Assembly: GCA_963782555.1 (NCBI GenBank)
Contig: CAWAKB010000004.1
Span: forward strand, 762,236 to 826,235
Length of the DNA stretch: 64,000 bases
From: Hyphomicrobium_A sp963782555
GTDB lineage: Bacteria > Pseudomonadota > Alphaproteobacteria > Rhizobiales > Hyphomicrobiaceae
Reading direction: 5' to 3'
How positions within the stretch are numbered: position 1 is the first letter of the stretch; every line of letters starts with the position of its first letter. The translations under genes and the position numbers were made by a program. This document shows positions 35,750 to 43,680 of the stretch, piece by piece. The notes beneath the pieces were generated by a model. The model made no database searches and was not told the origin of the DNA. It saw nothing but the letters and a program-made list of their open reading frames with translations.

Positions 35750-36748
35750 ATGAAAGCGCAATCCCCCGACGGACCTGAGATCGAGATGGCGGCACAAACC
35801 TCCGCTAACAAGACCGGCGAACAGGCTGCACCGGCGCAGGAGACCGCCGACGAAGATCTTCGCAGAGAGCTCGTCGGGAAGAGATGTTTCGTGGTTATTC
35901 CCTATGGCGAGAAGCCCGATTACGACGGCACCGTGCGAGATTTCAATGAGGTGTTCGACAAGCTCATAAGGCCAACCGTCGAGTCACTCGGTCTGAAATG
36001 CAAGCGCTCGATCGATGCCACTTCGCCCGGCCTGATCCACAAAGAGATGATCGACCAGATAATAGATTGGGAACTGGCTATCGTTGATATCACGACGGGG
36101 AATGCGAACGTGTTCTACGAGTTGGGGGTGCGGCACACCGCCAAGCCCAGCGGCACCGTCATCGTACGTCACGAGGCGACGATGCCACCCTTCAACATCG
36201 GTGGGATGCGTGCGCTTTCATACAGGATCGACGACGAAATCTCGCTTGCCGAATTGAGGTCGGCACTACGTGATGCAATCATTGCGGCAATGACTCACCG
36301 TGGCCTTGACAGCCTCGTGCACCAAATGGCACCCGGCCTCAACATCTCCCGGCGCTCACGGGTACTGCAGCATCGTGAGGTGCTCCGCTACCGTCTGCCA
36401 CGGCGCCTCACACAGTCCAGTCCACGTCTCGACAACAAGCGGATCGGTATGATCACGGGCGACATTGTTTACGTTGAACATGTCGATGTCTGGGTCAATC
36501 CCGAAAACACGCGGATGGAGATGGCGCGTGTTCACGAAGATTCGGTTTCAGCATCGATCCGCTACCATGGGGGAAAGAGGAACGCGCGAGGGAACCTCAC
36601 TCGCGACCTGATCGGAGATATGATCACTCGGAGGGCAACTAGGGGGGCACATCGTCGAGGCGGCGACGGTGATAATCACAGGCTCCGGCCAGCTCAAGAA
36701 ACCAAACGGTGTGCGCCGCATCTTCCACTTGGCCGCTCAGCATGGTGA
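35750..36748 (+). CDS. TIR-like / macro-domain protein, N-terminal frame
   Basis: Frame of 332 residues from the ATG at 35750. Residues 44-185 form a TIR-like (nucleoside deoxyribosyltransferase-fold) domain: KRCFVVIPYGEK, DFNEVFDKLIRPTVESLG, and ITTGNANVFYELGVRH with Glu124 in the usual catalytic position. From residue 231 a macro domain begins (KRIGMITGDIVYVEHVDVWVNPENTRMEMARVHEDSVSASIRYHGG). At a run of six G (36642-36647) the frame leaves the macro fold; the rest continues in the frame starting at 36669. Macro domains bind ADP-ribose derivatives, which TIR enzymes can generate, so a sensor-effector or self-control module is plausible. Confidence 0.8.
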   Translation: MKAQSPDGPEIEMAAQTSANKTGEQAAPAQETADEDLRRELVGKRCFVVIPYGEKPDYDGTVRDFNEVFDKLIRPTVESLGLKCKRSIDATSPGLIHKEMIDQIIDWELAIVDITTGNANVFYELGVRHTAKPSGTVIVRHEATMPPFNIGGMRALSYRIDDEISLAELRSALRDAIIAAMTHRGLDSLVHQMAPGLNISRRSRVLQHREVLRYRLPRRLTQSSPRLDNKRIGMITGDIVYVEHVDVWVNPENTRMEMARVHEDSVSASIRYHGGKRNARGNLTRDLIGDMITRRATRGAHRRGGDGDNHRLRPAQETKRCAPHLPLGRSAW

Positions 36749-37100
36749 ACCCGGCAAAGGGTACCTCACCGTCCGCAGCCTCGAGGATTGCATAAAGAGC
36801 GCGCTGGAAGAAGTCGATAAGATCAACACAACTTGGCGCATACCCATCGCGTTGCGAGTGATGAAACCGATGCGGTCCATAATCTTTCCGTTGTTCGGCA
36901 CACGCAGCCGAGAGCTTGATGCGCAATCGGTGACGGACGCCTTCGTACAATCGGCTATCTCGTATCTTGAGACCTGGCCGGAGACTATGATCGATGAGGT
37001 CTATTTCCTCGCGTACACGAACCGAGACAAGGACCTTTGTGAAACCGCATTTACGCGACTAGGCCTAAAGGCCGAAGTGCAACCGGATGGAGGCACGTAG
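36669..37100 (+). CDS. Macro domain C-terminal part, shifted frame
   Basis: Continues the macro domain of the upstream gene: in this frame HIVEAATVIITGSGQL directly follows the G run, then GVRRIFHLAAQHGEPGKGY, a helix LEDCIKSALEEVDKI and LRVMKPMRSIIFPLFGTRSRELD. The end (FAYTNRD-like AYTNRDKDLCETAFTRLGLK) closes the fold. The ATG at 36669 is internal and probably not a natural start. One base removed from the G run would give a single protein of about 449 residues, from 35750 to 37100. Confidence 0.75.
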   Translation: MIITGSGQLKKPNGVRRIFHLAAQHGEPGKGYLTVRSLEDCIKSALEEVDKINTTWRIPIALRVMKPMRSIIFPLFGTRSRELDAQSVTDAFVQSAISYLETWPETMIDEVYFLAYTNRDKDLCETAFTRLGLKAEVQPDGGT

Positions 37101-37121
37101 TGGTCTGCCCCCTGTTCGCCG

Positions 37122-37298
37122 TCAGGACCTACCGGACAGATTGAGCTGATTGCGTAGAGGAGAGTTTCGCTGGCAAGGAACGCCACCATGCGCGACGCTG
37201 CCTGTCAGGTCCGCAATTTCCTTGCCGTGTTTCGTCAACGTCTCCGCCTGCTTCGCGAGCATTGCAGCAATGTCGTTCAGCTTAATCTTCTTGGCCAT
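37122..37298 (-). pseudogene. N-terminal fragment of a MAKKI coiled-coil protein
   Basis: Reads MAKKIKLNDIAAMLAKQAETLTKHGKEIADLTG and then unrelated residues to a stop. The beginning parallels the gene at 43381 (MAKKITLDALAALMAKGF). A matching C-terminal scrap (IEDKVFGAPCR) lies near 41199. Fragmented copies of one small gene family across the mosaic. Confidence 0.5.
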
Positions 37299-37560
37299 AG
37301 GGGAATTGTACGCGGCGAGTGCAGTTGCGCAAATGCGGTGCGGGGAACAGCTCGCAGATCACGGATTTTGGAGGGAAGAGCGCACGAGTTTTAGACGATG
37401 TGCGGCTCACGGATTTTGGTGGGAGAGCGGCACGCGGACCGCGCGATTGGGCGGCGGAGCGGGCGTCCGTACCCGTCTGTGCTGGCACGATGACGGCGAA
37501 ATGCCCTTGACGAATTTTCCACGCTAGTCCCGCCGGCTCCGTCATCGTGAGGTCGGGTTA
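37299..37560. other. Mosaic filler with CACGGATTTTGG strings
   Basis: Contains two CACGGATTTTGG strings and flanking GAGCGCACGAGTTTTAGACGATG, similar to blocks near 39200, 42360 and 43770. No gene supported. Overlapping frames are arginine-rich. Confidence 0.45.
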
Positions 37561-37700
37561 TCCGCAATAGGTACTTTCCGAATCTAGCTGCCATCGCTGC
37601 GGTCGGCTCCATTGGATCTCGAGGAGCGCGTAGGCCCAATGTTGGCTCCTCAAATGACCAGTGACTCGGCTTATCGTCCCCGCGTACGCCGAGTCACTGG
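37555..37700 (-). repeat. Dispersed repeat with long hairpin, copy 2
   Basis: Inverted copy of the element at 11300-11440. CCAGTGACTCGGC (37658) and GCCGAGTCACTGG (37688) are perfect 13-bp arms. The motif TAGGTACTTTCCGAATCTAG, at 37569, lies at its other end. Confidence 0.6.
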
Positions 37701-37718
37701 TAGCGGGGCCGGGGGCGG

Positions 37719-37797
37719 TTAGAGTTCTTGGAATCCGGGGATGATGTTCACAGTGGCGGATTTGGTTTGGGTGGTGCCTTGGAGGTGGTCGATGACC
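37719..37797 (-). pseudogene. Gene 3' end remnant finishing in IPGFQEL
   Basis: Read on the minus strand: HLQGTTQTKSATVNIIPGFQEL then stop. It matches the last Ig-like domain of the protein at 44412 (LEGASQTKQATVNIIPTFQEL). Only the last 25 codons remain. Confidence 0.6.
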
Positions 37798-37809
37798 TCG
37801 TGAGGCTCT

Positions 37810-38064
37810 TCATTTCTTCGGCAGGTGCCAGTTGCGCATCCCGAAGGTCATGGCGAAGGCGCTCAAGGCGAGCGGGTCACGCTCGCCCAAGTTGGCGGCG
37901 TTCATTATAGCGATCACGAGATCTTCGCGCAGGCGTCTGTAGTGGGTGTCATCGGGTGCGGACGGATCGAGGCCGAGCTTGCGGCACGCGTGTTCGAACG
38001 CTTCTTGGAAAATTGCGAGGTCATCCGGTCCGTAGGCCGCGGTGTATTGGGCAAAGCGGGACAT
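37810..38064 (-). CDS. Conserved small hypothetical protein
   Basis: An 84-residue protein starting MSRFAQYTAAYGPDDLAIFQEAFEHACRKLG. A helical N-terminal half is followed by HYRRLREDLVIAIMNAANLGERDPLALSAFAMTFGMRNWHLPK. The helix pattern and balanced composition argue for a real gene; similar proteins are common in Hyphomicrobiales without known function. The longer start at 38082 is possible. Confidence 0.6.
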   Translation of the reverse strand: MSRFAQYTAAYGPDDLAIFQEAFEHACRKLGLDPSAPDDTHYRRLREDLVIAIMNAANLGERDPLALSAFAMTFGMRNWHLPKK

Positions 38065-38318
38065 GCGTGCGTCCTTCCTCATGCGAAAGCGCTACCCGTC
38101 GCGGTTGCGACGTTCACGTAGACCTCAAGACGCTGGTGGTGGCCTTAACCCATGCTGACGTCTTTGTGCTCTCTCACCAAAAGCTCCGACCGCAGGTTAT
38201 CGATGGGGGCGAATGGCGTAAACGCCGGCGGGCGAAGCTTCGTCGGCAAAATTCCACGGCAAGGCTCATAGACTTCGCACGTTTCTAATCAGCGGGCATG
38301 CCCCGCCCGCTTGGGTAT

Positions 38319-38708
38319 ATGCACGCGCCAGAATCTGATCACATCCGCCGGCGACACATTAGCGTCGACGGCGGCATCATCGAGGATGAGGTGATCGAAA
38401 CGGATGGGGTAAGCGGCATATCGCGCCAACTATTGGCCGCGAACGCTCGCTGGTTTCAGGTCGAGAAATATTATTCGGAGACGCTCAGAAAGTACGTGCG
38501 CCGTGACATATCACGCGATGACCTGGAGCTGCACCGGAAGCGCGCGCTCAATGAGGTGAGCGCTCACAACAGGTCGTGCGGGCAAGTCGTCGGAATGCTT
38601 TCGAGAAAATCGGCGAGCGGTGCGAAGCGCGCAGTCGAGCCCACACTGCCCGCGCGCTTGTCGTCGAGTTCGCCCTGGCGAGGGAGCTCAAGTTTCGGCC
38701 TGTGGTAG
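38319..38708 (+). CDS. Hypothetical protein, probably truncated at its 3' end
   Basis: The first 85 residues (MHAPESDHIRRRHISVDGGIIEDEVIETDGVSGISRQLLAANARWFQVEKYYSETLRKYV...) look protein-like. From about 38580 the frame reads through the antisense of transposase debris (KRAVEPTLPARLSSSSPW), so the natural C-terminus has been lost or replaced. No family recognised. Confidence 0.4.
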   Translation: MHAPESDHIRRRHISVDGGIIEDEVIETDGVSGISRQLLAANARWFQVEKYYSETLRKYVRRDISRDDLELHRKRALNEVSAHNRSCGQVVGMLSRKSASGAKRAVEPTLPARLSSSSPWRGSSSFGLW

Positions 38709-39149
38709 GCGAAGCCGTAGATTTGCCGGTGGTAGGGCTTGATGGAGCGAACGGTCTCCTCCGGCCGGAAGCGCGTGCGGCCGATGCCGCGCAGGCGCCG
38801 GTAGCTCGTATGTTGCTTATACGCGTCGAGCCATGCGGAGATGGTCGACGGCGAGACGGTGCGATGCGCTTTCTTCTTGAGGCGCGTGGCCCGTCTGCTC
38901 GAGCGAGTACCGGAGGTTGTAGTCGGTGAGCGCACCGAGGATCATGCGCAGCGGGTAGGTCTTATTGTGGAGCGCGGCCGGTCCGGGCGTGAACGTGCGC
39001 TTGCAGAAGGCGCAGCGCCAGAGCTGGACGATCTCGAGCTTTTTCTTGCGCGTGCCGCGGCGGCGGACGTTGTGGCTGCCGCAGTGCGGACAGGCGTCGG
39101 GTTGTTTTGAGGTGAGCGGGGCGCGAGCCACGCGGGGAACGGCGGACAT
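38564..39149 (-). pseudogene. Zinc-ribbon transposase-like protein, frameshifted and truncated
   Basis: The N-terminal frame (38817-39149) has CPHCGSHNVRRRGTRKKKLEIVQLWRCAFCKRTF, a Cys4 zinc ribbon as in IS1/ISXO2-type transposase and integrase-like proteins. After YSLEQ the homologous reading moves to another frame (ATRLKKKAHRTVSPSTISAWLDAYKQHTSYRRLRG...) ending LESIPTTCPHDLL at 38564. One indel near 38900 separates them. The C-terminus ends abruptly at the junction with the plus-strand gene at 38319. Inactive remnant of an insertion element or element-borne protein. Confidence 0.6.
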
Positions 39150-39194
39150 ACGCGAGTAACGTCAGGGTAGCACGCGCCTGACGAATTCTGCAGG

Positions 39195-39478
39195 CGCCGG
39201 CTCACGGATATTGGATGGGGAAGAGAGCACGGATTTTGTGTGGCCGCCGTCGTGCGGAGCGCGCCGCTGGGCCGTGAGTGCGTGGTTGGTGGTGAGCACT
39301 GCCGTGGCGCGAGAGGGGGTGGTGTTGGCACAGCGGCGGGCCGGTTCCCTTTATGTGCGCAGACTTCGGCGAACGGCCCCTTATACCGGGAAGGGCTCCA
39401 CGCACTACCGCTGCTGCAGAGTGGTGTTCTCGTATCGTGGCGAGAGTGGGGAACGGATTAGAGTTCTTGGAAGGTGGG
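39195..39478 (+). repeat. Mosaic module M1 (hairpin-containing)
   Basis: Begins with CACGGATTTTG strings, then GAGCGCGCCGCTGGGCCGTG, GTGGTTGGTGGTGAGCACTG, GGCGGGCCGGTTCCC, a GTGCGC...GCAC outer pair with a GGCCCCTT/AAGGGCT inner hairpin, then CGTATCGTGGCGAGAGTGGGG and the shared 3' end TAGAGTTCTTGGAAGGTGGG. About 110 bases are nearly identical to module M3 at 44207. Confidence 0.7.
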
Positions 39479-39525
39479 GATGGGTGTGGTCGGTGGCTTG
39501 CTTGGCTTTGGTGCGCCGTCGACGG
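39455..39525 (-). pseudogene. Gene 3' end remnant finishing in IPTFQEL
   Basis: Minus strand reading GAPKPSKPPTTPIPTFQEL then stop. The final seven codons are shared with four other gene ends in the mosaic; the preceding residues differ. Confidence 0.55.
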
Positions 39526-39675
39526 TCAAGGCGCGGAGAGCGCTTCAGCTCTCGCGCGGGCGTCGGTCCGAAGCCGCAGTCAGGATCAACTATTTGAAGA
39601 ATAGCGCGTCTTGCGACGGGCGCACCAAGCGGCGGCAAGGGCCACTGGCTCTCGCCGCCACTGTGACGCAGGGGC

Positions 39676-39930
39676 TCACTTGTTCGTGGAATTGGGGGTT
39701 TCCATTTGATCGGTTGTCGCGTCGCTCTTACCTGAGCGATCCGACGTCTCACCGCTCTTCGTCGTATCGACCTGCGACTCAGGCGTAGTCGTTGTCTTTT
39801 GAGGAGTGCGATCGGAAGTCTCGGTGCCCTCCGTGGTCGTGGCCTTACCGGTGTCTGGCTCCACAGCGTTTACCGGCGAGAGCATGGCAATAGAAAGCGC
39901 AAGTGCCGTAAGGGCTACAACCTTTTTCAT
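39676..39930 (-). CDS. Small exported Thr/Ser-rich protein
   Basis: An 84-residue protein from the ATG complementary to 39928-39930, with AAGGAGGATAAA as a strong ribosome site. Signal MKKVVALTALALSIAMLSPVNAVE, then a low-complexity Thr/Ser/Glu/Lys tail (TTTEGTETSDRTPQKTTTTPES...). Such tails are disordered and extracytoplasmic. A perfect EcfG-type promoter lies 39 bases upstream, so it is probably a general-stress-response gene. The frame to 40089 is only an extension. Confidence 0.75.
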   Translation of the reverse strand: MKKVVALTALALSIAMLSPVNAVEPDTGKATTTEGTETSDRTPQKTTTTPESQVDTTKSGETSDRSGKSDATTDQMETPNSTNK

Positions 39931-39968
39931 TTTATCCTCCTTGGGCGCACTAACATGCAACCCAAGGT

Positions 39969-39993
39969 AACGAGCTGCGGGATGGAAAGTTCC
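39969..39993 (-). promoter_or_regulatory. EcfG-type (general stress) promoter
   Basis: On the minus strand GGAAC, 16 bases, CGTT: exact match to the alphaproteobacterial sigma-EcfG consensus (GGAAC-N16/17-CGTT). The -10 element is 39 bases upstream of the ATG of the small exported protein. Confidence 0.7.
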
Positions 39994-40295
39994 GATGGTG
40001 GTGGTCGCGAGCGTGAGACATTTGTCTTGGCGTCGGTTTGAAGTTCCGACCGTCATTTCGTGTATGCATCGTCTAGCACTAACCTGCATCAGTGCGCCGC
40101 AACGTTTCCACGGTTAACGTATCGTTACCCACGCAGCACCCAGCCCGCGCCAGCTCTGCGGGCTTTGCCTCCCCAGTCGATCATCGCTTTTTGTTGCGCG
40201 TGTGAGGATTGATCGACAGCTTGGGACATAAGCGGCCCCTCGGTAGACCGCCCTGCCTCTGGCAGCTTGCGCTTTGCCGCGCTACTGGAAAGCAT

Positions 40296-40709
40296 ATGCC
40301 CCGCCCGACTCTCGAAGGGCGTTCAATCCTCGTCGTCGAGGATCAGCCCTTGATTGCCATGGACATTAGTCAAGCGTTCGAAGCGACCGGTGCCGACGTA
40401 ACGACGACCAACACCCTAAAGCACGCATTGATCCTCGTTGAGCACGATGGCCTGGCCGGCGCCATCCTCGATCATGCGCTCGGCGACGGTGACAGCTCAC
40501 TTCTTTGCTCGCGCCTCAGGCAACGTGGCATCCCGTTCATGATCTATAGCGGCTTCCCAACCGTCGGAGGCGCGTGCGAGGGCGCTCTGCATATCCAGAA
40601 GCCAGCCACTCAACAGGCGTTGGTGACCGCGATGGAGGGGCTGATCCGGGGTGTGCCGGTTTCGACTGAGCCGCTGGACGCGACGAGACTTGCCGCCGCC
40701 AAGAGCTAG
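40296..40709 (+). CDS. Single-domain receiver protein
   Basis: A 137-residue protein from the ATG at 40296, with GGAAAG upstream. Receiver fold: ILVVEDQPLIAMDI, Asp in GAILDHALGDG, FMIYSGFP in place of the usual Thr/Ser strand, and Lys in HIQKPAT. It resembles receivers paired with HWE kinases. Its stop codon overlaps the shared TAGAGTTCTTGG string, the 3' end of an opposite-strand gene remnant. Confidence 0.8.
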   Translation: MPRPTLEGRSILVVEDQPLIAMDISQAFEATGADVTTTNTLKHALILVEHDGLAGAILDHALGDGDSSLLCSRLRQRGIPFMIYSGFPTVGGACEGALHIQKPATQQALVTAMEGLIRGVPVSTEPLDATRLAAAKS

Positions 40710-40805
40710 AGTTCTTGGAAGGTGGGGATGATGGTGACGGTGGCGGACTTGGTCTGCGTCGTGCCTTGGAGATCGAGGCAGGTGAGAGTGTAGGTGTCGG
40801 CCGGA
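40706..40805 (-). pseudogene. Gene 3' end remnant finishing in IPTFQEL
   Basis: Minus strand reading DTYTLTCLDLQGTTQTKSATVTIIPTFQEL then stop: the last 30 codons of an Ig-like domain homologous to the end of the protein at 44412. Upstream homology is lost at about 40805. Confidence 0.65.
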
Positions 40806-40820
40806 ATGAAGTGGTGGCCG

Positions 40821-41117
40821 TTACGCCAGCAGTTTGTGAAATGCGTCGGGGTAGCCGTAGCTCACGGCGCCGCGGTTCCCGGGATTTCCGGGACTACCGA
40901 GGTTTCCAGGATTGCCTGGGTTACCGATGTTGCCGAAATTTCCGAGGTGCTGGTTGACGACCATGTCTTTGTAGAGTTCCCCGACGTAACTGCCGCTGAG
41001 CTTGTGCACGTGTGTTCCATTCAATTGCCCGATTGCGTTGCCACGCATTGAATGGATGTACTTGTCGTGAATGAAGCCGACGGCGTTCACTCGAGCATCG
41101 TAAATGTATTTCGTCAT
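40821..41117 (-). CDS. Conserved protein with collagen-like GNPGN tail
   Basis: A 98-residue protein from the ATG at 41117 (MTKYIYDARVNAVGFIHDKYIHSMRGN), with GGAGGTGG upstream. The first half has repeated aromatic/Gly strands with His-x-His-type turns (GTHVHKLSGSYVGELYKDMVV). The second half has six Gly-Asn-x/Pro-Gly-Asn triplets (NIGNPGNPGNLGSPGNPGN) like collagen or ice-structuring repeats. I recall similar small conserved hypotheticals; function unknown. The triplets correspond to a DNA mini-repeat. Confidence 0.65.
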   Translation of the reverse strand: MTKYIYDARVNAVGFIHDKYIHSMRGNAIGQLNGTHVHKLSGSYVGELYKDMVVNQHLGNFGNIGNPGNPGNLGSPGNPGNRGAVSYGYPDAFHKLLA

Positions 41118-41174
41118 GGACCACCTCCGCTCGGAATGTGTTCTGCGTGTTAGCACAGTGTCGGCCGCAAGCGA

Positions 41175-41345
41175 CTAGCGGCAGGGAGCACCGAAGACCT
41201 TGTCCTCGATGGCAGGCGGCGGGCCGGTTCCCTTTAAGTGCGCAGACAGTCGGACCGCCCCTAGCACCGGAGGGGCTCCGCGCACGGCCGCTGCACAAGC
41301 AGCCTCTTTCGGTATCGTAGCGAGAGTACGAAGTGGGCTATGATT
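41175..41345 (-). repeat. Mosaic module M2 plus C-terminal scrap
   Basis: Plus-strand order: antisense of IEDKVFGAPCR-stop (about 41177-41213), GGCGGGCCGGTTCCC, GTGCGC...GCGCAC outer pair, inner GCCCCT/AGGGGC hairpin with loop AGCACCGG, then GGTATCGTAGCGAGAGT. The scrap is the same C-terminus as the gene at 43381 (LEDKVFGAPRA). Confidence 0.65.
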
Positions 41346-41470
41346 GTGACGGTGTTGGTCTTCCTTCGGCTCGGCTCTTCGAGCCCAGACAGAACATCTG
41401 AAACATAGAAATTTACAATTCTTTGGGCACAGGCGGGCTAGGGTGCGGCTTTGGCTGAGCCCGGAATGAC

Positions 41471-42316
41471 GTGAATACAAACAGGGTTAATGCGCTCCTG
41501 GGGACGGTTGCCCGTAACCCGTGGTCGAGCGCGCAGGATATGCTGCTTCTCTCCGGCGTCATGCTCGGCGCCGTGCTGCTGGCGCTCGAGTACGACCTCT
41601 TCTCCTTCGCGCATCGGCTCTCCACCCCTGAGCGCAAGCTGACGCTGGAAGAGATTATCTTCCTGACGGTCCTTCTGGTGCTCGGCGTTGTCGCGTTTGT
41701 CCTGCGCCGGCTGCGCGAGGAGCGGCGCGAGCACGCGCGTGCCTTCGCGCTGGAGCTGGAGATCCGCGACCTGCGGGAGCAAGCAATGCAAGACCCGCTC
41801 ACCGCTTTGCCGAACCGCCGCGCGATGCTTGCCGCACTCGCCGAGGCAACGTCGGGTCCGCGCTGCGACGGACACCGGCATGCCTTCTTCCTGCTCGACC
41901 TGAACGATTTCAAGCGCGTCAATGATCGCCACGGTCATGCAGTCGGCGACCGCGTTCTGCAAATCGTGGTGGAGCGGTTCCGGGCGGCGGGCCGACCGAG
42001 CGATATGCTGGCGCGGCTCGGCGGCGATGAGTTTGCCGTCCTCTCGTACGATGTCGACAGGGAGGGCGCTTGCGCGATCGGTCAGCGCTTCATTGACGCC
42101 CTTGCCAGCCCCATTCACGCCGAGGGCCACGCGCACAGCGTTGGCGTTTCGGTGGGGGCGAACCTGATCCCCGATGATGGGGTTACGCCGCCGGAGATTG
42201 TGCGCAACGCCGATCTCGCCATGTATCGCGCGAAGAAGGCGGAGTGCTCATCGCTCGCATTCTTTGAGCCTGGGGACAAGCGCCCACGGCGGATTTGGCG
42301 GATCGCACGCGCATAA
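41471..42316 (+). CDS. Diguanylate cyclase with two membrane helices
   Basis: A 281-residue protein from a GTG at 41471. Helices at about 22-42 (DMLLLSGVMLGAVLLALEYDLF) and 60-80 (EIIFLTVLLVLGVVAFVLRR), then a coiled linker and a GGDEF domain: DPLTALPNRRAML, LDLNDFKRVNDRHGHAVGD, LARLGGDEFAVL (GGDEF 184-188). RPSD at 175-178 lies five residues before the active site and is a complete RxxD inhibitory I-site, so product inhibition is expected. It makes cyclic-di-GMP from GTP at the inner membrane. No EAL domain is present. Confidence 0.9.
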   Translation: MNTNRVNALLGTVARNPWSSAQDMLLLSGVMLGAVLLALEYDLFSFAHRLSTPERKLTLEEIIFLTVLLVLGVVAFVLRRLREERREHARAFALELEIRDLREQAMQDPLTALPNRRAMLAALAEATSGPRCDGHRHAFFLLDLNDFKRVNDRHGHAVGDRVLQIVVERFRAAGRPSDMLARLGGDEFAVLSYDVDREGACAIGQRFIDALASPIHAEGHAHSVGVSVGANLIPDDGVTPPEIVRNADLAMYRAKKAECSSLAFFEPGDKRPRRIWRIARA

Positions 42317-43075
42317 GCGCTCAGACGGGCCTAGATCGCGAATGCTTCGGTCTTCCCTCACGGATGATATTGGAGGCGGGAGCGCACGGATATCGGGCAT
42401 TGTGTGCATCACGGATTTTGGGTGAGGGAGGTCGCGCGGAGCGCGCCGTTGGGCGGTTCCTTGGTGGTTGGTGTGCCAGAGTAGGCGGCGGCCGAAGACG
42501 CGGCCGGCTGATGGGCGGTGGCTGGTGCCGATGCGCTAGAGTTCTTGGAAGGTGGGGATGTTAGCGAGGGGCCAGAAAAAGGCCCGGTCGCCGTTGCGGT
42601 CGGCCGGGCCGAGATATGCGTACGTGCACCACCCACCGCGGTGGCAAATTACGTCAGGGGATGCATGCCGTACCCTATGAATAGATCGCACTGGCCGAGC
42701 GTTCCACTCTGTTCGCGCGATGGTACCGATCAGTCTTCTTGATATCTCGCCGGAATGGCGGGCGATCGGAGAGCCGACCGTCGTGCGCGTTGCAGAACGT
42801 TGGCCGTTGGAGCAATGATGCCACGTGGGGTCTTCCGTCCGTAATGGGCGGAGAAAACCCCCGGGGCTCGGGTGGCTGCACCCCGCTAGTCGCCCGGGCC
42901 TTCGGCAAAAAGAGAGCGCCGGTGAGTGGCTTGCCGGCGCCAGTTCGGAGTGAAGCGCTCCATCTCTCAATGGAGGCAGGACCACTCTAGCGGAGGTCTG
43001 CTTCTTTGGCTGTTGCACATAAATCTGCGTACTGATTTCTCTACCGAAAGAGTAAATAGCTCGCCGACGGACGAT
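42317..43075. other. Mosaic intergenic region
   Basis: Contains CACGGATTTTGG strings at 42360-42425, a GCGCGCCGTTGGGC block similar to M1, and at 42536 on the minus strand another gene end reading WPLANIPTFQEL-stop. The upstream minus-strand frame (CTYAYLGPADRNGDRAFFWP) may be the end of a short reading frame but has no recognisable N-terminus. Frames in 42720-43000 look spurious. Confidence 0.45.
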
Positions 43076-43303
43076 TCAGGCGGCCTGGGGCAACGTGCCT
43101 TGATGCTCCTCGAGGGCAAGTCCCTCCAATGCGGGTGCGATGATCGTATCGTAGATGAAGCGCTGTCTGTTTGAGAGGCAGTCGAGGCCGAGAGCGATCG
43201 CCTGCCGGGCGACAGCGTATGCTGGGGTGTCGGGCTGGAGTATTCCCTCCGCGAGGAGGTGCTGAATGTCGTCGTAGGGTTCGAAATCGAGGGCCCATTC
43301 CAT
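43076..43303 (-). CDS. Conserved small hypothetical protein
   Basis: A 75-residue protein from the ATG at 43303 (MEWALDFEPYDDIQHLLAEGILQPDTPAYAVARQAI), with GGAG upstream. It is followed by SNRQRFIYDTIIAPALEGL. I recall similar 70-80-residue proteins in Hyphomicrobiales with the same EPY...DTPAYGVA...FIYD pattern; function unknown. The longer TTG start at 43342 is less likely. Confidence 0.6.
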   Translation of the reverse strand: MEWALDFEPYDDIQHLLAEGILQPDTPAYAVARQAIALGLDCLSNRQRFIYDTIIAPALEGLALEEHQGTLPQAA

Positions 43304-43380
43304 GACGCAATACTCCGGTACAGGAATGGTTAACAAAAACAAAGAATGGTTAACGAGGGATTAAGGGCGGTTGCGCCCAT

Positions 43381-43680
43381 TTAGGCGCGGGGCGCGCCAA
43401 AGACTTTATCTTCAAGGTCGGCGAGGCGGATCTCGATGTTCGAGCGCTTGAGCTGCGCTTCTATCGAATTCACCTGCGTGCGCAGCGCGATGATGTGCTC
43501 CTTCGTCGCCATCACCTGTTTGATGTCGGCAACGTCGTCGGCGAGCGCCATGAATTTCTTGTCGGCGGAGGCGAAGCCTTTTTCGACGCGGGCATCGGTC
43601 GCGCCGGAGCGCGCGCTGAGGCTCGCGAAGCCTTTCGCCATGAGCGCGGCGAGCGCGTCCAACGTGATCTTTTTGGCCAT
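43381..43680 (-). CDS. Coiled-coil protein, MAKKI family
   Basis: A 99-residue, almost wholly helical protein: MAKKITLDALAALMAKGFASLSARSGATDARVEKGFASADKKFMALADDVADIKQVMATKEHII...QLKRSNIEIRLADLEDKVFGAPRA. Heptads predict a parallel coiled coil. Fragments of the same family lie at 37122 and 41177. The layout reminds me of the short coiled-coil proteins abundant in Patescibacteria genomes; that resemblance is an impression. Function unknown. Confidence 0.6.
   Translation of the reverse strand: MAKKITLDALAALMAKGFASLSARSGATDARVEKGFASADKKFMALADDVADIKQVMATKEHIIALRTQVNSIEAQLKRSNIEIRLADLEDKVFGAPRA

Noticed and set aside
42536..43018. 160-codon minus-strand frame ending in IPTFQEL as a full gene
   Set aside because: Only the last part looks coding; the upstream part is arginine- and serine-rich without any fold, so I treat it as mosaic with a gene-end remnant.
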